The notes: a model not told the origin generated them from the sequence alone. Shown: positions 63,001-63,603, counted from the stretch's first letter. The stretch is DNA of 64,000 bases from Symsagittifera roscoffensis (GCF_963678635.1 NC_087067.1:25487547-25551546), one strand, 5' to 3'. Made by a program: numbers and translations.

Positions 63001-63603
63001 TTTTTCTTAACGCGAAGAACTTTTACCGAACATCTCAGAACTTTTACCGAACACCAAAGATGCTCAATATCTGCATTTGGAGCAAACATTTGAAAGTGCG
63101 AACTTGAACATTATCCAATTTTTTATCTAGAAAATTATCAGTATATATTTTTGGTTGCTTAAACGATCAATTTTTTCCAAACTATAACTTTAATTATCTC
63201 TCAGAAACCTTCAAAATATCTTTTTTTGCCTTCATATTAACGCACTCGTTTAATTTTGCATTCTAGGTCTTGACGTGAGAGAAATATTTGCTAGATAATT
63301 GCTGTGGAAACTTGCAAAAGCCATAAAATGCATGGAACATACCAAGAATGGCACATAGGTCCAGAAACAATTCCTCAGTAGAAATTGAATTCGTGCAATA
63401 TCGTTGAAAAAAAATTATCGCAATGTCTAGCAGGAATCTTGCAAAATGGAGCCAGAGCTTTCAAAAAGGCCAAAAATGGCCATCTAGAATTGCTATAAAA
63501 ATATCGAATGTTCAAGTTTTCAGTAGATTTTCAGTGCCAAAATTTTTGCACTCAAGGGTTTTAACGAAAACCAAGGCTCTTTGCACCAAAGTCAAAGCTA
63601 TCG
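1..63603 (+). CDS. Large FN3-repeat transmembrane receptor gene (multi-exon, both ends outside window)
   Basis: About 34 exons can be chained by GT-AG splice sites with matching phases and no internal stop. Introns between domains are all phase 1; introns that split a domain are phase 0, 1 or 2, and cytoplasmic introns are phase 2. The predicted product has at least 16 FN3 domains, a cysteine-rich FN2-like module, one transmembrane helix and a tyrosine-containing tail. Many NxT/NxS sites fit an extracellular, glycosylated ectodomain. FN3 arrays of this kind occur in receptor phosphatases, receptor kinases and adhesion molecules. No kinase, phosphatase or Ig domain is visible, so the family is unassigned. 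The start codon, signal peptide and 3' end are not in the window. Introns hold three antisense retroelements and many small transposons. The chain is an inference from sequence; individual exons vary in certainty. Confidence 0.82.
159..449 (+). CDS. FN3 domain exon A1
   Basis: A 291-nt exon (97 codons), phase 1 at both ends, carrying one whole FN3 domain. It starts after a TCTATTAG acceptor with Leu-Asp-Pro-Val and ends before a GTACGG donor. The F-strand motif [10 protein letters not shown] is typical of FN3; the B-strand tryptophan is absent, but NNTWDTF lies nearby. Two cysteines near the C-terminus (RRRC and SYAC) could form a disulphide, which ordinary FN3 domains lack. NxT/NxS sequons suggest glycosylation. 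It is the first of three near-copies (also 1372-1662 and 2590-2880). Confidence 0.87.
674..855 (+). CDS. FN3 domain exon B1, N-terminal half
   Basis: A 182-nt exon entering in phase 1 after TTGTTTCAG and ending in phase 0 before GTTTGC. It opens VPDTPEV, the usual FN3 domain start, and supplies the first strands. The second half is the exon at 1087-1249. The frame stays open past the donor to a stop at 1066-1068, so an unspliced form would end in a hydrophobic tail (see findings). The donor was chosen because it makes the phase match the downstream half exactly. Confidence 0.75.
1087..1249 (+). CDS. FN3 domain exon B2, C-terminal half
   Basis: A 163-nt exon, phase 0 to phase 1. The acceptor follows a pyrimidine-rich CCCCCTCCTCCAACAG and the donor is GTAGGT. 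The F-strand motif [10 protein letters not shown] and the end ASVGCD mark the C-terminal half of an FN3 domain. It has two cysteines, as in the A exons. An in-frame TGA just upstream rules out an exon start further left. It differs from its copy at 2303-2465 mainly in a short stretch (GFMKSS versus GSVTSS). Confidence 0.75.
1372..1662 (+). CDS. FN3 domain exon A2
   Basis: Second copy of exon A, 291 nt, phase 1-1, almost identical to 159-449 (for example GLVAGTKY in place of GLAAGTKY). Acceptor and donor are the same as in A1. It belongs to the second 1.2-kb cassette. Confidence 0.87.
1890..2071 (+). CDS. FN3 domain exon B1', N-terminal half
   Basis: Second copy of exon B1, 182 nt, phase 1 to 0, with the same TTTCAG acceptor and GTTTGC donor. 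It differs from 674-855 at a few positions (NGRFDYW versus NGGFDYW). It pairs with the exon at 2303-2465. Confidence 0.75.
2303..2465 (+). CDS. FN3 domain exon B2', C-terminal half
   Basis: Second copy of exon B2, 163 nt, phase 0 to 1, acceptor CCTCCAACAG, donor GTAGGT. It carries [10 protein letters not shown] and the terminal ASVGCD. It is the last B2 exon before the array breaks down after A3. Confidence 0.75.
2466..3005 (+). repeat. Tandem exon cassette, unit 3 (partial, older)
   Basis: A third, more diverged copy of the first part of the cassette: the intron, exon A3 and the start of the next intron. Similarity ends near 3005, shortly after the shared AAAAAACACGGCA, before any B exon. 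Confidence 0.85.
2590..2880 (+). CDS. FN3 domain exon A3
   Basis: Third copy of exon A, 291 nt, phase 1-1, more divergent from A1 and A2 than they are from each other (for example [14 protein letters not shown]). Acceptor CATTTAG, donor GTACGG. No B exon follows; the next exon is the single-exon FN3 domain at 4450-4740. Confidence 0.86.
3006..3621. other. Intronic AT-rich stretch
   Basis: Part of the intron between exon A3 and the exon at 4450. It is AT-rich, with poly-A and poly-T runs and a C run near 3407-3415. No coding signal or recognisable element is seen here. Confidence 0.6.
3630..4073 (+). mobile_element. Non-autonomous hAT-like element, family 1 (444 bp, complete)
   Basis: Starts CAGGAGCGGATTTAGGAGG and ends CCTAGATGCGCCCCTG, imperfect terminal inverted repeats. 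It is flanked by a perfect 8-bp duplication ATTCTGAT at 3622-3629 and 4074-4081, the hAT superfamily size. Internal landmarks shared by all copies are GGGATTCGACCCCCTGCC, a GGCGCC hairpin, GCGCGCGCC and GGAGAGCTCGG. It encodes no transposase. This copy serves as the reference. Confidence 0.88.
4450..4740 (+). CDS. FN3 domain exon (exon 9)
   Basis: A 291-nt phase 1-1 exon, the same length as the A exons. The acceptor is GATTTAG, the first residues [10 protein letters not shown] match the usual domain start, and the donor is GTTTCA. There are several cysteines (GCSDN, GCFYQ, SAQC) and NxT sites. The similarity to FN3 is weaker than in the A exons and rests on length, phase and position. Confidence 0.78.
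5089..5326 (-). repeat. Possible 3' LTR of Gypsy 1
   Basis: Read on the minus strand it starts TGTGGTACCG directly after a CAGGGGAA purine tract (5327-5334) and could end ATAGCAACA, giving TG...CA ends. No second copy was found at the other end of the element, so the left boundary is a guess. Confidence 0.35.
5420..7324 (-). pseudogene. Gypsy 1 integrase core (C part) with long charged tail
   Basis: A 634-residue open frame. The first ~170 residues are the integrase core: [10 protein letters not shown] holds the second catalytic Asp and [15 protein letters not shown] the catalytic Glu. The first Asp lies in the overlapping upstream frame (7315-8130), so a frameshift splits the core near 7315-7324. 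The remaining ~450 residues are rich in Lys, Glu, Ser and Thr and end with an Arg-rich RRSSRQTK and KRYGSP motif like that found near the end of some Gypsy integrases. No chromodomain was recognised. This part is intact although the rest of pol is broken. Confidence 0.85.
7315..8130 (-). pseudogene. Gypsy 1 integrase zinc domain and core start
   Basis: 271 residues. The H2C2 zinc-binding region is clear (LHQGHPGQ followed by CRSC), then LDYAGPL with the first catalytic Asp, then VAIDRCS and a stop where the frame shifts into 5420-7324. The N-terminal ~90 residues are a poorly conserved linker between RNase H and integrase. Confidence 0.87.
8400..9074 (-). pseudogene. Gypsy 1 RNase H
   Basis: 224 residues containing [12 protein letters not shown] (catalytic Glu region), IATDHKAM (catalytic Asp region) and VDYLSR, all typical of the Gypsy RNase H domain. 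A run of seven A residues (minus strand, 9024-9030) joins it out of frame to the preceding RNase H sequence. The C-terminal third is low-complexity, rich in Asn, Arg and Lys. Confidence 0.85.
9089..9484 (-). pseudogene. Gypsy 1 RT connection and RNase H start
   Basis: 131 residues in the same frame as the RT fragment at 9509-10456 but separated by a TAA. It includes the RT thumb region ([13 protein letters not shown]) and [12 protein letters not shown], which holds the first catalytic Asp of RNase H. It ends in a stop just before the frameshifted remainder. Confidence 0.86.
9509..10456 (-). pseudogene. Gypsy 1 reverse transcriptase
   Basis: About 315 residues with a complete RT palm and fingers: [10 protein letters not shown] (first catalytic Asp), [15 protein letters not shown] and FLDDILIVS (catalytic DD). 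It is in frame with the protease fragment upstream (stop TAA at 10466-10468 between them) and ends at TAA 9509-9511. Its catalytic residues look intact. Confidence 0.92.
10466..10906 (-). pseudogene. Gypsy 1 second zinc knuckle and protease
   Basis: 146 residues. A CX2CX4HX4C knuckle ([14 protein letters not shown]) is followed by an acidic serine-rich stretch and then an aspartic protease start with the active-site motif [12 protein letters not shown]. It is in the same frame as the gag fragment upstream, separated by one TGA. Confidence 0.85.
10910..11443 (-). pseudogene. Gypsy 1 gag, partial
   Basis: 177 residues of capsid-like sequence: regularly spaced helices such as [17 protein letters not shown] and [10 protein letters not shown], then [12 protein letters not shown], the start of the zinc knuckle region, and a TGA stop at 10910-10912. 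The N-terminus continues in broken frames to about 11700 (an [19 protein letters not shown] stretch is readable on the minus strand), so the true start is lost. Confidence 0.75.
11868..12204 (-). mobile_element. hAT-like element family 1, degraded, reverse orientation
   Basis: Contains TGCGCCGCAAGCA, the GCGCGCGCTCCC segment and GGTCGAATCCCTGAGGGG in reverse order relative to 3630-4073. Neither terminal repeat is recognisable. It lies just beyond the truncated end of Gypsy 1. Confidence 0.78.
12753..13058 (+). CDS. FN3 domain exon (exon 10)
   Basis: A 306-nt phase 1-1 exon (102 codons) after a strong TTTTTTTTTCAG acceptor and before a consensus GTAAGTATC donor. It begins V-PRGVDMF. The domain core includes [11 protein letters not shown] (F strand) and ends FKYCSR. 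It is a divergent FN3 domain with an NxS site and one C-terminal cysteine. Confidence 0.83.
13357..13739 (+). mobile_element. hAT-like element family 1, 5'-truncated
   Basis: Begins inside the element at the CAGGGATTCGACCCCCTGCC segment and runs to an intact right end CCTAGATCCGCCCCTG, followed directly by an AT dinucleotide run (13740-13760). The left terminal repeat is missing and no target-site duplication is visible. Confidence 0.85.
13961..14308 (+). CDS. FN3 domain exon (exon 11)
   Basis: A 348-nt phase 1-1 exon (116 codons), acceptor TTTTCTGCAG, donor GTGAGC. It is a clear FN3 domain: GPDPVENL at the start, VILTWSEP with the conserved B-strand Trp, an F strand near ATELICSVQ, and a cysteine pair (ISCHHEF and IPCRTE) at the end. 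Confidence 0.88.
14518..14682 (+). CDS. FN3 N-terminal half exon (exon 12)
   Basis: A 165-nt phase 1-1 exon, acceptor TATTTAG, donor [17 protein letters not shown] matches the FN3 B strand with its Trp, and [10 protein letters not shown] the C strand. The matching second half is probably the exon at 19194-19301, 4.5 kb downstream. The first residues (SGGRPID) are unusual for a domain start, so the exact acceptor is less certain. Confidence 0.72.
15155..15303 (+). mobile_element. Family 2 inverted-repeat element, diverged copy
   Basis: Ends in GGGGTGGCAGTTTGTAACA...AGTTAAAGAGATCC and starts AATCTCTTTATCTATTTC, an imperfect inverted repeat of that end. It aligns with the copies at 57692-57895 and 61217-61410. 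No clear target-site duplication remains. Confidence 0.6.
18248..18472 (-). other. Coding-like minus-strand stretch, unidentified
   Basis: A 74-residue open frame, Ser- and Lys-rich at the start, then LEPIQVPDV and a charged stretch. Base composition is less AT-rich than the surrounding intron. It could be a fragment of a retroelement gag, but no motif proves this. Confidence 0.2.
19194..19301 (+). CDS. Probable FN3 C-terminal half exon (exon 13)
   Basis: A 108-nt phase 1-1 exon, acceptor TTTTTTCAG, donor [20 protein letters not shown] aligns loosely with the F strand of the half exon at 27733-27837 ([15 protein letters not shown]), and the lengths are similar. It would complete the domain begun at 14518. 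It contains one Cys and one NxT site. Confidence 0.62.
19689..19721 (+). CDS. Microexon (33 nt, exon 14)
   Basis: Eleven codons, phase 1-1, acceptor TAATTTAG, donor GTTAGT. Encodes a charged peptide [10 protein letters not shown]. It joins its neighbours without a stop. No homology can be judged at this length; support is splice sites, phase and its position between good exons. Confidence 0.5.
19807..19830 (+). CDS. Microexon (24 nt, exon 15)
   Basis: Eight codons, phase 1-1, acceptor TTGTTTTTAG, donor GTTAGT, the same donor sequence as the previous microexon and the following exon. Encodes NFRFAIM and joins in frame to the cysteine-rich exon at 20961. Confidence 0.45.
20235..20662 (+). mobile_element. 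hAT-like element family 1 (428 bp, complete)
   Basis: Starts CAGGGGCGGATTTAGG followed by a long G run, ends CTAGATCCGCCCCTG preceded by a C run. Flanks are CCACGCAC (20227-20234) and CCATGCAC (20663-20670), an 8-bp duplication with one mismatch. The internal landmarks match 3630-4073. Confidence 0.9.
20961..21134 (+). CDS. Cysteine-rich module exon, FN2/kringle-like (exon 16)
   Basis: A 174-nt phase 1-1 exon (58 codons), acceptor TTATGTCCAG, donor GTTAGT. The core [15 protein letters not shown] fits the fibronectin type II signature C-x2-PF-x-x-x7-C, and a second Cys follows ten residues later, where type II domains have Trp-Cys; here it is Gln-Cys. Seven cysteines are present in all. The start, QCGFCP, resembles the end of a ShKT module. 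Fibronectin type II modules bind gelatin or glycans in other proteins; that role is not shown here. It is the only non-FN3 module in the ectodomain. Confidence 0.72.
21164..21488 (+). mobile_element. hAT-like element family 1, diverged
   Basis: Starts CAGAGAGGCGGGTTTAGGGAGG 29 bp after the donor of the exon at 20961-21134 and ends AGATTCGCCCCTG. The GACCCAAAGGG-like and GGCGCC segments are recognisable. No target-site duplication is visible. Confidence 0.8.
21638..23713 (+). repeat. 2,076-bp tandem duplication, copy 1
   Basis: Begins CATTGTCAGTCTCTATAAAA and ends AACAATTCCCCC. It repeats immediately at a constant offset of 2,076 bp with only about 15 visible differences. The content is non-coding: a degenerate reverse family 1 hAT fragment (about 21671-21905), AT-rich DNA, and a right-end fragment GGAAATCCTAGATTCGCG near 23303. 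No gene is seen inside. Confidence 0.95.
23714..25789 (+). repeat. 2,076-bp tandem duplication, copy 2
   Basis: Second copy, directly abutting the first, with the same internal content. It is followed by CTCCCCCCTGTTATGACC, which is not present after copy 1. Confidence 0.95.
25790..26660. other. Intronic spacer after the duplication
   Basis: Includes a short inverted repeat (GGTAACTTGCTA near 26065 against TAGCAAGTTACCAGGG near 26021) and a tRNA-like promoter box on the minus strand (25798-25826). Otherwise nothing coding is seen before the exon at 26661. Confidence 0.5.
26661..26810 (+). CDS. FN3 N-terminal half exon (exon 17)
   Basis: A 150-nt phase 1-1 exon (50 codons), acceptor AATATTTTAG, donor GTGAGG. 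It begins with PPAPELGAV, a typical FN3 start, and contains [18 protein letters not shown], the B to C strands with an NxS site. The second half is the exon at 27733. The donor GTGAGGGAAAA is repeated 20 bp downstream. Confidence 0.8.
26843..27362. mobile_element. 520-bp inverted-repeat element with TTTCGA motifs
   Basis: The left end CTACCCGGTCGAGGTGCTCA is the inverted counterpart of the right end TGAGCACCCCGACCCGGGTAG; the similarity extends about 35 bp. The interior has many TTTCGAC and TTTCGAG motifs and an AT-rich centre. It lies 32 bp downstream of the donor of exon 17. Only one copy occurs in the window; a clean target-site duplication was not found. Confidence 0.65.
27733..27837 (+). 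CDS. FN3 C-terminal half exon (exon 18)
   Basis: A 105-nt phase 1-1 exon (35 codons), acceptor CATGTTTCAG, consensus donor [22 protein letters not shown] is the E to F strand region of FN3 with its conserved Tyr. It completes the domain started at 26661. Confidence 0.85.
27838..30050. other. 2.2-kb intronic stretch with a dispersed repeat
   Basis: AT-rich. Positions 28889-29155 match 54170-54460 in inverted orientation. A 40-bp family 1 fragment (GGGACAAAACAGTGC onward) lies at about 29943-29980. No exon is seen. Confidence 0.55.
28889..29155 (-). repeat. Dispersed repeat, copy 1
   Basis: Reverse complement of sequence near 54170-54460. Shared landmarks are AATTTGTCTGGAGAAAAAAA, CACCCGAGCACAGATATTC, a GACGGATTAA segment and TTACGCGTTAA. 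The identity of the element is unknown. Confidence 0.7.
30051..30450 (-). mobile_element. hAT-like element family 1, reverse, one end lost
   Basis: Starts CAGGGGCGGATCTAGGATTTT and carries all internal landmarks in reverse order up to GGTCGAATCCCTGAGG and a long G run. The terminal repeat at the high-coordinate end is missing, yet AGCTGCCT (30043-30050) and AACTGCCT (30451-30458) still look like the 8-bp duplication. Confidence 0.87.
30845..31186 (+). CDS. FN3 domain exon (exon 19)
   Basis: A 342-nt phase 1-1 exon (114 codons), acceptor TTTGTTTTAG, donor GTAAGA. The domain has [13 protein letters not shown] as F strand and four cysteines (DNCPIG, VFCFQ, NSCTN, NNCAP), plus several NxT/NxS sites. 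The donor region is triplicated downstream (see 31179-31310). Confidence 0.83.
31179..31310 (+). repeat. Triplicated splice-donor segment
   Basis: Three tandem copies of about 45 bp, each containing TTTTAGGTAAGA or CTTTAGGTAAAA. The copies put possible GT donors at 31187, 31233 and 31277. Confidence 0.75.
31634..31792 (+). CDS. FN3 N-terminal half exon (exon 20)
   Basis: A 159-nt phase 1-1 exon (53 codons), acceptor CTCCATTTCAG, donor GTGAGA. Begins [11 protein letters not shown], then [14 protein letters not shown] and [13 protein letters not shown]. The second half is the exon at 34160. Confidence 0.8.
33003..33110 (+). mobile_element. hAT-like element family 1, internal fragment
   Basis: About 108 bp matching the middle of the element: CATTCTTGGTGACGGACACT, then GGCGCATTTGGCGCC and a TTTTTGGTCAAAA segment. 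Both ends are lost. Confidence 0.7.
33540..34130. repeat. Degenerate tandem repeat (GGTCTGAAACCGG type)
   Basis: A run of loosely related units of about 40 bp built on a GGTCTGAAACC or GATCTGAACC core, with a TGTAAGCGGATTCCGCAACA segment near 33772. The latter motif recurs in the repeat at 63640-64000. The downstream part contains ACCCGGGGTTGACCCGGGATTGA. Confidence 0.6.
34160..34390 (+). CDS. FN3 C-terminal half exon (exon 21)
   Basis: A 231-nt phase 1-1 exon (77 codons), acceptor AAATTCAG, donor [21 protein letters not shown] is the F-G region. It is less AT-rich than its surroundings and carries three cysteines ([15 protein letters not shown]). It completes the domain from 31634. Confidence 0.78.
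34758..34924 (+). mobile_element. hAT-like element family 1, internally deleted (167 bp)
   Basis: Both ends are present (CAGAGCGGATTTAGGAGG and CCTAGATCCGCCCCTG) but most of the interior is missing. No target-site duplication was recognised. Confidence 0.8.
36792..37751 (-). pseudogene. Gypsy 2 post-integrase tail
   Basis: Two minus-strand frames (37146-37751 and 36792-37130) rich in Lys, Arg and Ser, corresponding in position to the long tail of Gypsy 1. The first part has a helical region around [17 protein letters not shown]. The final part has [18 protein letters not shown]. Function unknown. Confidence 0.6.
37645..38022 (-). pseudogene. Gypsy 2 integrase core
   Basis: 125 residues starting [10 protein letters not shown], then [10 protein letters not shown] with the second catalytic Asp and [15 protein letters not shown] with the catalytic Glu. 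The same motifs occur in Gypsy 1 at 6900-7324. Confidence 0.88.
38215..39067 (-). pseudogene. Gypsy 2 linker and H2C2 zinc domain start
   Basis: The frame at 38215-38505 ends in [15 protein letters not shown], the His part of the H2C2 zinc site; the Cys part lies in a shifted frame near 38160-38200. The upstream frame (38483-39067) is a low-complexity Asn/Thr/Pro/Arg linker. Confidence 0.7.
39282..39970 (-). pseudogene. Gypsy 2 RT end and RNase H
   Basis: Two overlapping frames. The first (39536-39970) includes the RT thumb start [14 protein letters not shown] and [12 protein letters not shown]. The second (39282-39707) includes [20 protein letters not shown] and VDYLSRYP. A frameshift near 39660-39700 splits RNase H, at the same place as in Gypsy 1. 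Confidence 0.85.
40171..40961 (-). pseudogene. Gypsy 2 reverse transcriptase
   Basis: Split into two overlapping frames. The N part (40395-40961) has [16 protein letters not shown] and KNKYQM; the C part (40171-40410) has [26 protein letters not shown] and CYLDDILIV with the catalytic DD. A frameshift near 40400-40490 joins them. Confidence 0.9.
41029..41265 (-). pseudogene. Gypsy 2 protease
   Basis: 78 residues with the active-site motif [12 protein letters not shown], followed by a stop. It matches the protease fragment of Gypsy 1. Confidence 0.83.
41364..42412 (-). pseudogene. Gypsy 2 gag
   Basis: Starts near [17 protein letters not shown] at 42412 and reads [19 protein letters not shown], a gag N-terminal pattern. 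It continues in shifted frames through 41749-42051 ([28 protein letters not shown]) to a frameshifted zinc-knuckle region near 41380-41480. At least two frameshifts or stops interrupt it. Confidence 0.75.
42520..42746 (-). repeat. Possible 5' LTR remnant of Gypsy 2
   Basis: Read on the minus strand it begins TGTGTCGTGAGGCGACC and contains an AATAAA-like signal near 42525. It lies directly upstream of gag. No matching 3' copy was found, so this is tentative. Confidence 0.3.
43137..43284 (+). CDS. FN3 N-terminal half exon (exon 22)
   Basis: A 148-nt exon, phase 1 to 2, acceptor GATTTTAG, consensus donor GTAAGT. It is a textbook FN3 start: [18 protein letters not shown], then [15 protein letters not shown] with the B-strand Trp and Pro-Pro. 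The second half is at 44319. Confidence 0.9.
43552..43865 (+). mobile_element. hAT-like element family 1, diverged (314 bp)
   Basis: Starts CAGTAGCGGATATAAAAGG, followed by a G run. It has AGCGCGCGCCAAAAAAG and CGGAGAGCTC internally and ends GGATTCGCTCCTA. No target-site duplication was found. Confidence 0.75.
44190..44225. repeat. C run and (CT)n microsatellite
   Basis: A run of C followed by an uninterrupted CT repeat inside the 1-kb intron between exons 22 and 23. Confidence 0.85.
44319..44446 (+). CDS. FN3 C-terminal half exon (exon 23)
   Basis: A 128-nt exon, phase 2 to 1, acceptor TTTTTAAG, donor [26 protein letters not shown] is the canonical E to F region. It completes the domain from 43137. 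An orphan exon of the same length and phases lies at 57108-57235. Confidence 0.88.
44713..45036 (+). CDS. FN3 domain exon (exon 24)
   Basis: A 324-nt phase 1-1 exon (108 codons), acceptor AAATTCACAG, donor GTAAAT. Begins [11 protein letters not shown]; the C strand region is [15 protein letters not shown] and the F strand [12 protein letters not shown]. It lacks cysteines, unlike most of the upstream domains. Confidence 0.88.
45319..45506 (+). CDS. FN3 N-terminal half exon (exon 25)
   Basis: A 188-nt exon, phase 1 to 0, acceptor GGTTTTAG, strong donor GTGAGT. Begins [13 protein letters not shown] and contains [11 protein letters not shown] with the B-strand Trp. Its phase-0 partner appears to be the exon at 54754, 9.2 kb downstream across the BEL/Pao and foldback region. 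An alternative phase 1-to-0 candidate lies at 50084-50235. Confidence 0.82.
46431..46880 (-). pseudogene. BEL/Pao integrase core fragment
   Basis: 149 residues including [19 protein letters not shown] and [10 protein letters not shown], matching the BEL/Pao integrase core around its second Asp, then VGAEK. The downstream third is frameshifted; the next recognisable piece, [16 protein letters not shown], is in the overlapping frame at 46369-46587. Confidence 0.85.
47591..47773 (-). pseudogene. BEL/Pao post-RT fragment
   Basis: 60 residues with [20 protein letters not shown], the conserved segment that follows RT in BEL/Pao polyproteins. It ends at a stop. Confidence 0.75.
47868..48174. repeat. 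Long imperfect palindrome
   Basis: Two arms of about 147 bp (47868-48014 and 48028-48174) are inverted copies separated by a 13-bp loop (TTGTGTCCTCAAC). Shared landmarks are TTAAGCCACGAA, ATGATACATGGC, ACAAATAATA and GGAAGCAAAGA. It lies within the BEL/Pao remnant between RT and the post-RT fragment. Confidence 0.88.
48129..48488 (-). pseudogene. BEL/Pao reverse transcriptase fragment
   Basis: 119 residues including [20 protein letters not shown] and [20 protein letters not shown]. The catalytic box reads YMDN where BEL/Pao RTs usually have YMDD, so the polymerase site is lost. Its 3' end overlaps the palindrome. Confidence 0.82.
48491..50083. other. AT-rich spacer
   Basis: Mostly non-coding AT-rich DNA. 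One short open frame (49416-49652) begins with a hydrophobic signal-like N-terminus; nothing else is recognised. Confidence 0.45.
50084..50235 (+). CDS. Candidate FN3-like half exon (alternative or relic)
   Basis: Acceptor TTGCTTACAG, then an open frame in phase 1 containing [15 protein letters not shown] and [17 protein letters not shown], compatible with an FN3 N-terminal half. A weak GTTCAG donor at 50236 would give phase 0, matching exon 27 at 54754; a GTTTTA at 50228 would give phase 1. It cannot be spliced in frame directly after exon 25. A family 1 hAT element starts 27 bp downstream. Confidence 0.4.
50263..50520 (+). mobile_element. hAT-like element family 1, diverged (258 bp)
   Basis: Starts CAGCGGTTTTAGGGGGGAGG, has CAGGGATTCGACCCCACTGCC and GGTCGACTTAAAAAAAGG and ends CAGATTCACCCCTG. 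It has an internal deletion relative to 3630-4073. No target-site duplication was recognised. Confidence 0.85.
50609..51760 (+). repeat. 576-bp tandem duplication (two copies)
   Basis: GGATTGTTTAAGAGATCA at 50609 recurs at 51185 and the two segments align throughout. Both contain a run of CCTTAA/TTAAGG motifs and end in the left part of a family 1 hAT element; in the second copy that element continues to its right end at 51950. Confidence 0.88.
50870..53215. mobile_element. Foldback element with TTAAGGT-rich inverted arms
   Basis: The left arm (50870-51008, duplicated at about 51440-51585) is the inverted counterpart of the right arm (53044-53215): GATACACCCTAACTTTTAAGG read from the left arm against GATACACCTTAACTTTAAAGG on the right, with TTAAGATG and TAGTGGAAAT-like segments also shared. 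The interior (51960-52180) has further TTAAGGT/ACCTTAA palindromes, and 52200-53000 repeats an AAATTGTATGA motif. No coding sequence is seen. Boundaries are approximate. Confidence 0.65.
51702..51950 (+). mobile_element. hAT-like element family 1, nested copy (249 bp)
   Basis: Starts CAGCGGATTTAGGGGGGAAC, contains TTGGTCGACCTAAAAAAAGG and ends ATCAGCCCCTG. Its left part is also present in the first copy of the 576-bp tandem duplication (near 51120). Confidence 0.8.
53216..54753. other. AT-rich intronic stretch with a dispersed repeat
   Basis: Contains the second copy of the 28889-29155 repeat (54170-54460) in the opposite orientation. Otherwise AT-rich, nothing coding. Confidence 0.5.
54170..54460 (+). 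repeat. Dispersed repeat, copy 2
   Basis: Inverted relative to 28889-29155. The landmarks are GGAATATTTGTGCTCGGGG, TTCAGACAAATTT and TTAACGCGTAAGC. Confidence 0.7.
54754..54901 (+). CDS. FN3-like C-terminal half exon (exon 27)
   Basis: A 148-nt exon, phase 0 to 1, acceptor TTTGGCAG, donor [23 protein letters not shown] and KLDFTLTPG give a divergent C-terminal half with one Cys and one NxT. Phase 0 fits exon 25 (45319-45506) or the candidate at 50084-50235. Confidence 0.7.
55115..55224 (+). CDS. FN3 N-terminal half exon (exon 28)
   Basis: A 110-nt exon, phase 1 to 0, acceptor TTTGTTGCAG, donor GTTAGT. Begins [17 protein letters not shown] and ends KFSFEAN. Its partner is the exon at 55977. 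Confidence 0.75.
55487..55867 (+). mobile_element. hAT-like element family 1, ends eroded
   Basis: Contains TCAGGAAATCGACCCCCTGCC, TTTTGGTGACGGAATCT, GGCGCC, GCCTGCGGCGCTG and GGTCAACCTAAAAAAAG, and stops at GAGAAAATCCTTATT. Neither terminus is intact. It lies in the intron that splits the last FN3 domain. Confidence 0.85.
55977..56187 (+). CDS. FN3 C-terminal half exon (exon 29)
   Basis: A 211-nt exon, phase 0 to 1, acceptor TCACCAAAG, donor [22 protein letters not shown] is the F strand region. It completes the last FN3 domain before the membrane. Two cysteines (SQCIL, NVCSY) precede the F strand. Confidence 0.82.
56188..57107. other. Intron with TTATAATCGATTATAA-type repeat
   Basis: A C-rich run near 56240-56262, then about 600 bp (56460-57090) of imperfect palindromic TTATAATCGATTATAA-like repeats. 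No coding sequence. Confidence 0.65.
57108..57235 (+). pseudogene. Orphan FN3 C-terminal half exon (relic or non-canonical)
   Basis: A 128-nt open stretch, acceptor CTGATAG in phase 2, ending TCA-G in phase 1, exactly the length and phases of exon 23 (44319-44446). The peptide aligns with exon 23 around [15 protein letters not shown] against [14 protein letters not shown]. The base after the expected donor is GATTTT, not GT, and no N-terminal half (phase 1 to 2) is found upstream. It is probably a dead exon; a GA-AG intron is the alternative. Confidence 0.45.
57692..57895 (+). mobile_element. Family 2 inverted-repeat element (204 bp)
   Basis: Starts AGATCTACTTAACAATCCCCC and ends GGGGCAATTGTTAAATAGATCC. 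A perfect 8-bp duplication AATATCTT flanks it (57684-57691 and 57896-57903). The left half can fold on itself because AAGTAGATC recurs near 57743. It ends 18 nt before the acceptor of the transmembrane exon. Confidence 0.85.
57922..58045 (+). CDS. Transmembrane exon (exon 30)
   Basis: A 124-nt exon, phase 1 to 2, acceptor GATTATTTTAG, donor GTAAAA. After [10 protein letters not shown] comes an uninterrupted hydrophobic segment of about 28 residues ([18 protein letters not shown] and on to VVLLLT), then NARCR, a basic stop-transfer. It marks the switch from extracellular FN3 domains to the cytoplasm. Confidence 0.92.
58046..59945. other. 1.9-kb intron
   Basis: AT-rich. Short open frames on both strands at 58384-58795 have no recognisable motif and no flanking splice sites in the right phase. 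Confidence 0.5.
59946..60020 (+). CDS. Cytoplasmic exon (exon 31)
   Basis: A 75-nt exon, phase 2-2, acceptor TTACTTCTAG, consensus donor GTAAGT. Encodes [14 protein letters not shown] followed by [10 protein letters not shown], with three tyrosines. The terminal Tyr forms a Tyr-Val-Asn motif with the next exon. Confidence 0.82.
60190..60545 (-). mobile_element. hAT-like element family 1 (356 bp), reverse orientation
   Basis: Starts CAGGGGTGGATCTAAGATTTT followed by a G run, ends after a C run with ATAAATCCGCCTCTG. Flanks AAAGTGGG (60182-60189) and AAAGTAGG (60546-60553) are an 8-bp duplication with one mismatch. Confidence 0.9.
61217..61410 (+). mobile_element. Family 2 inverted-repeat element (194 bp)
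   Basis: Starts GGATCTACTTAACAATTACC and ends GGAAATTGTTAAGTAGATCC. A perfect 8-bp duplication AAAAAACT flanks it (61209-61216 and 61411-61418). The left half forms its own hairpin. It ends, with its duplication, 19 nt before the acceptor of the 24-nt microexon. Same orientation as 57692-57895. Confidence 0.9.
61438..61461 (+). CDS. Cytoplasmic microexon (24 nt, exon 32)
   Basis: Eight codons, phase 2-2, acceptor GTTCATTTTCAG, donor GTACAA. With the split codons it encodes V-NEAVMLA-R. It keeps the frame between exons 31 and 33. Support is splice sites and phase only. Confidence 0.65.
61462..62629. other. 1.2-kb intron
   Basis: AT-rich, no recognisable element apart from a short tandem of TTATGGTTCCC-like units near 62380-62450. 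Confidence 0.5.
62630..62692 (+). CDS. Cytoplasmic exon (exon 33)
   Basis: A 63-nt exon, phase 2-2, acceptor TTTTCCTTAACAG, donor GTAAGA. Encodes [20 protein letters not shown] with Tyr-Ser-Asn. It has a diverged in-frame copy at 63535-63603. Confidence 0.8.
63535..63603 (+). CDS. Duplicated cytoplasmic exon (exon 34)
   Basis: A 69-nt exon, phase 2-2, acceptor TAGATTTTCAG, donor GTAGGA. The last 56 nt align without gaps to exon 33, in the same frame; the protein ends [10 protein letters not shown] against [10 protein letters not shown]. The YSN motif of exon 33 is replaced, while a new Tyr appears near the end. It may be included in tandem with exon 33 or as its alternative. Confidence 0.68.
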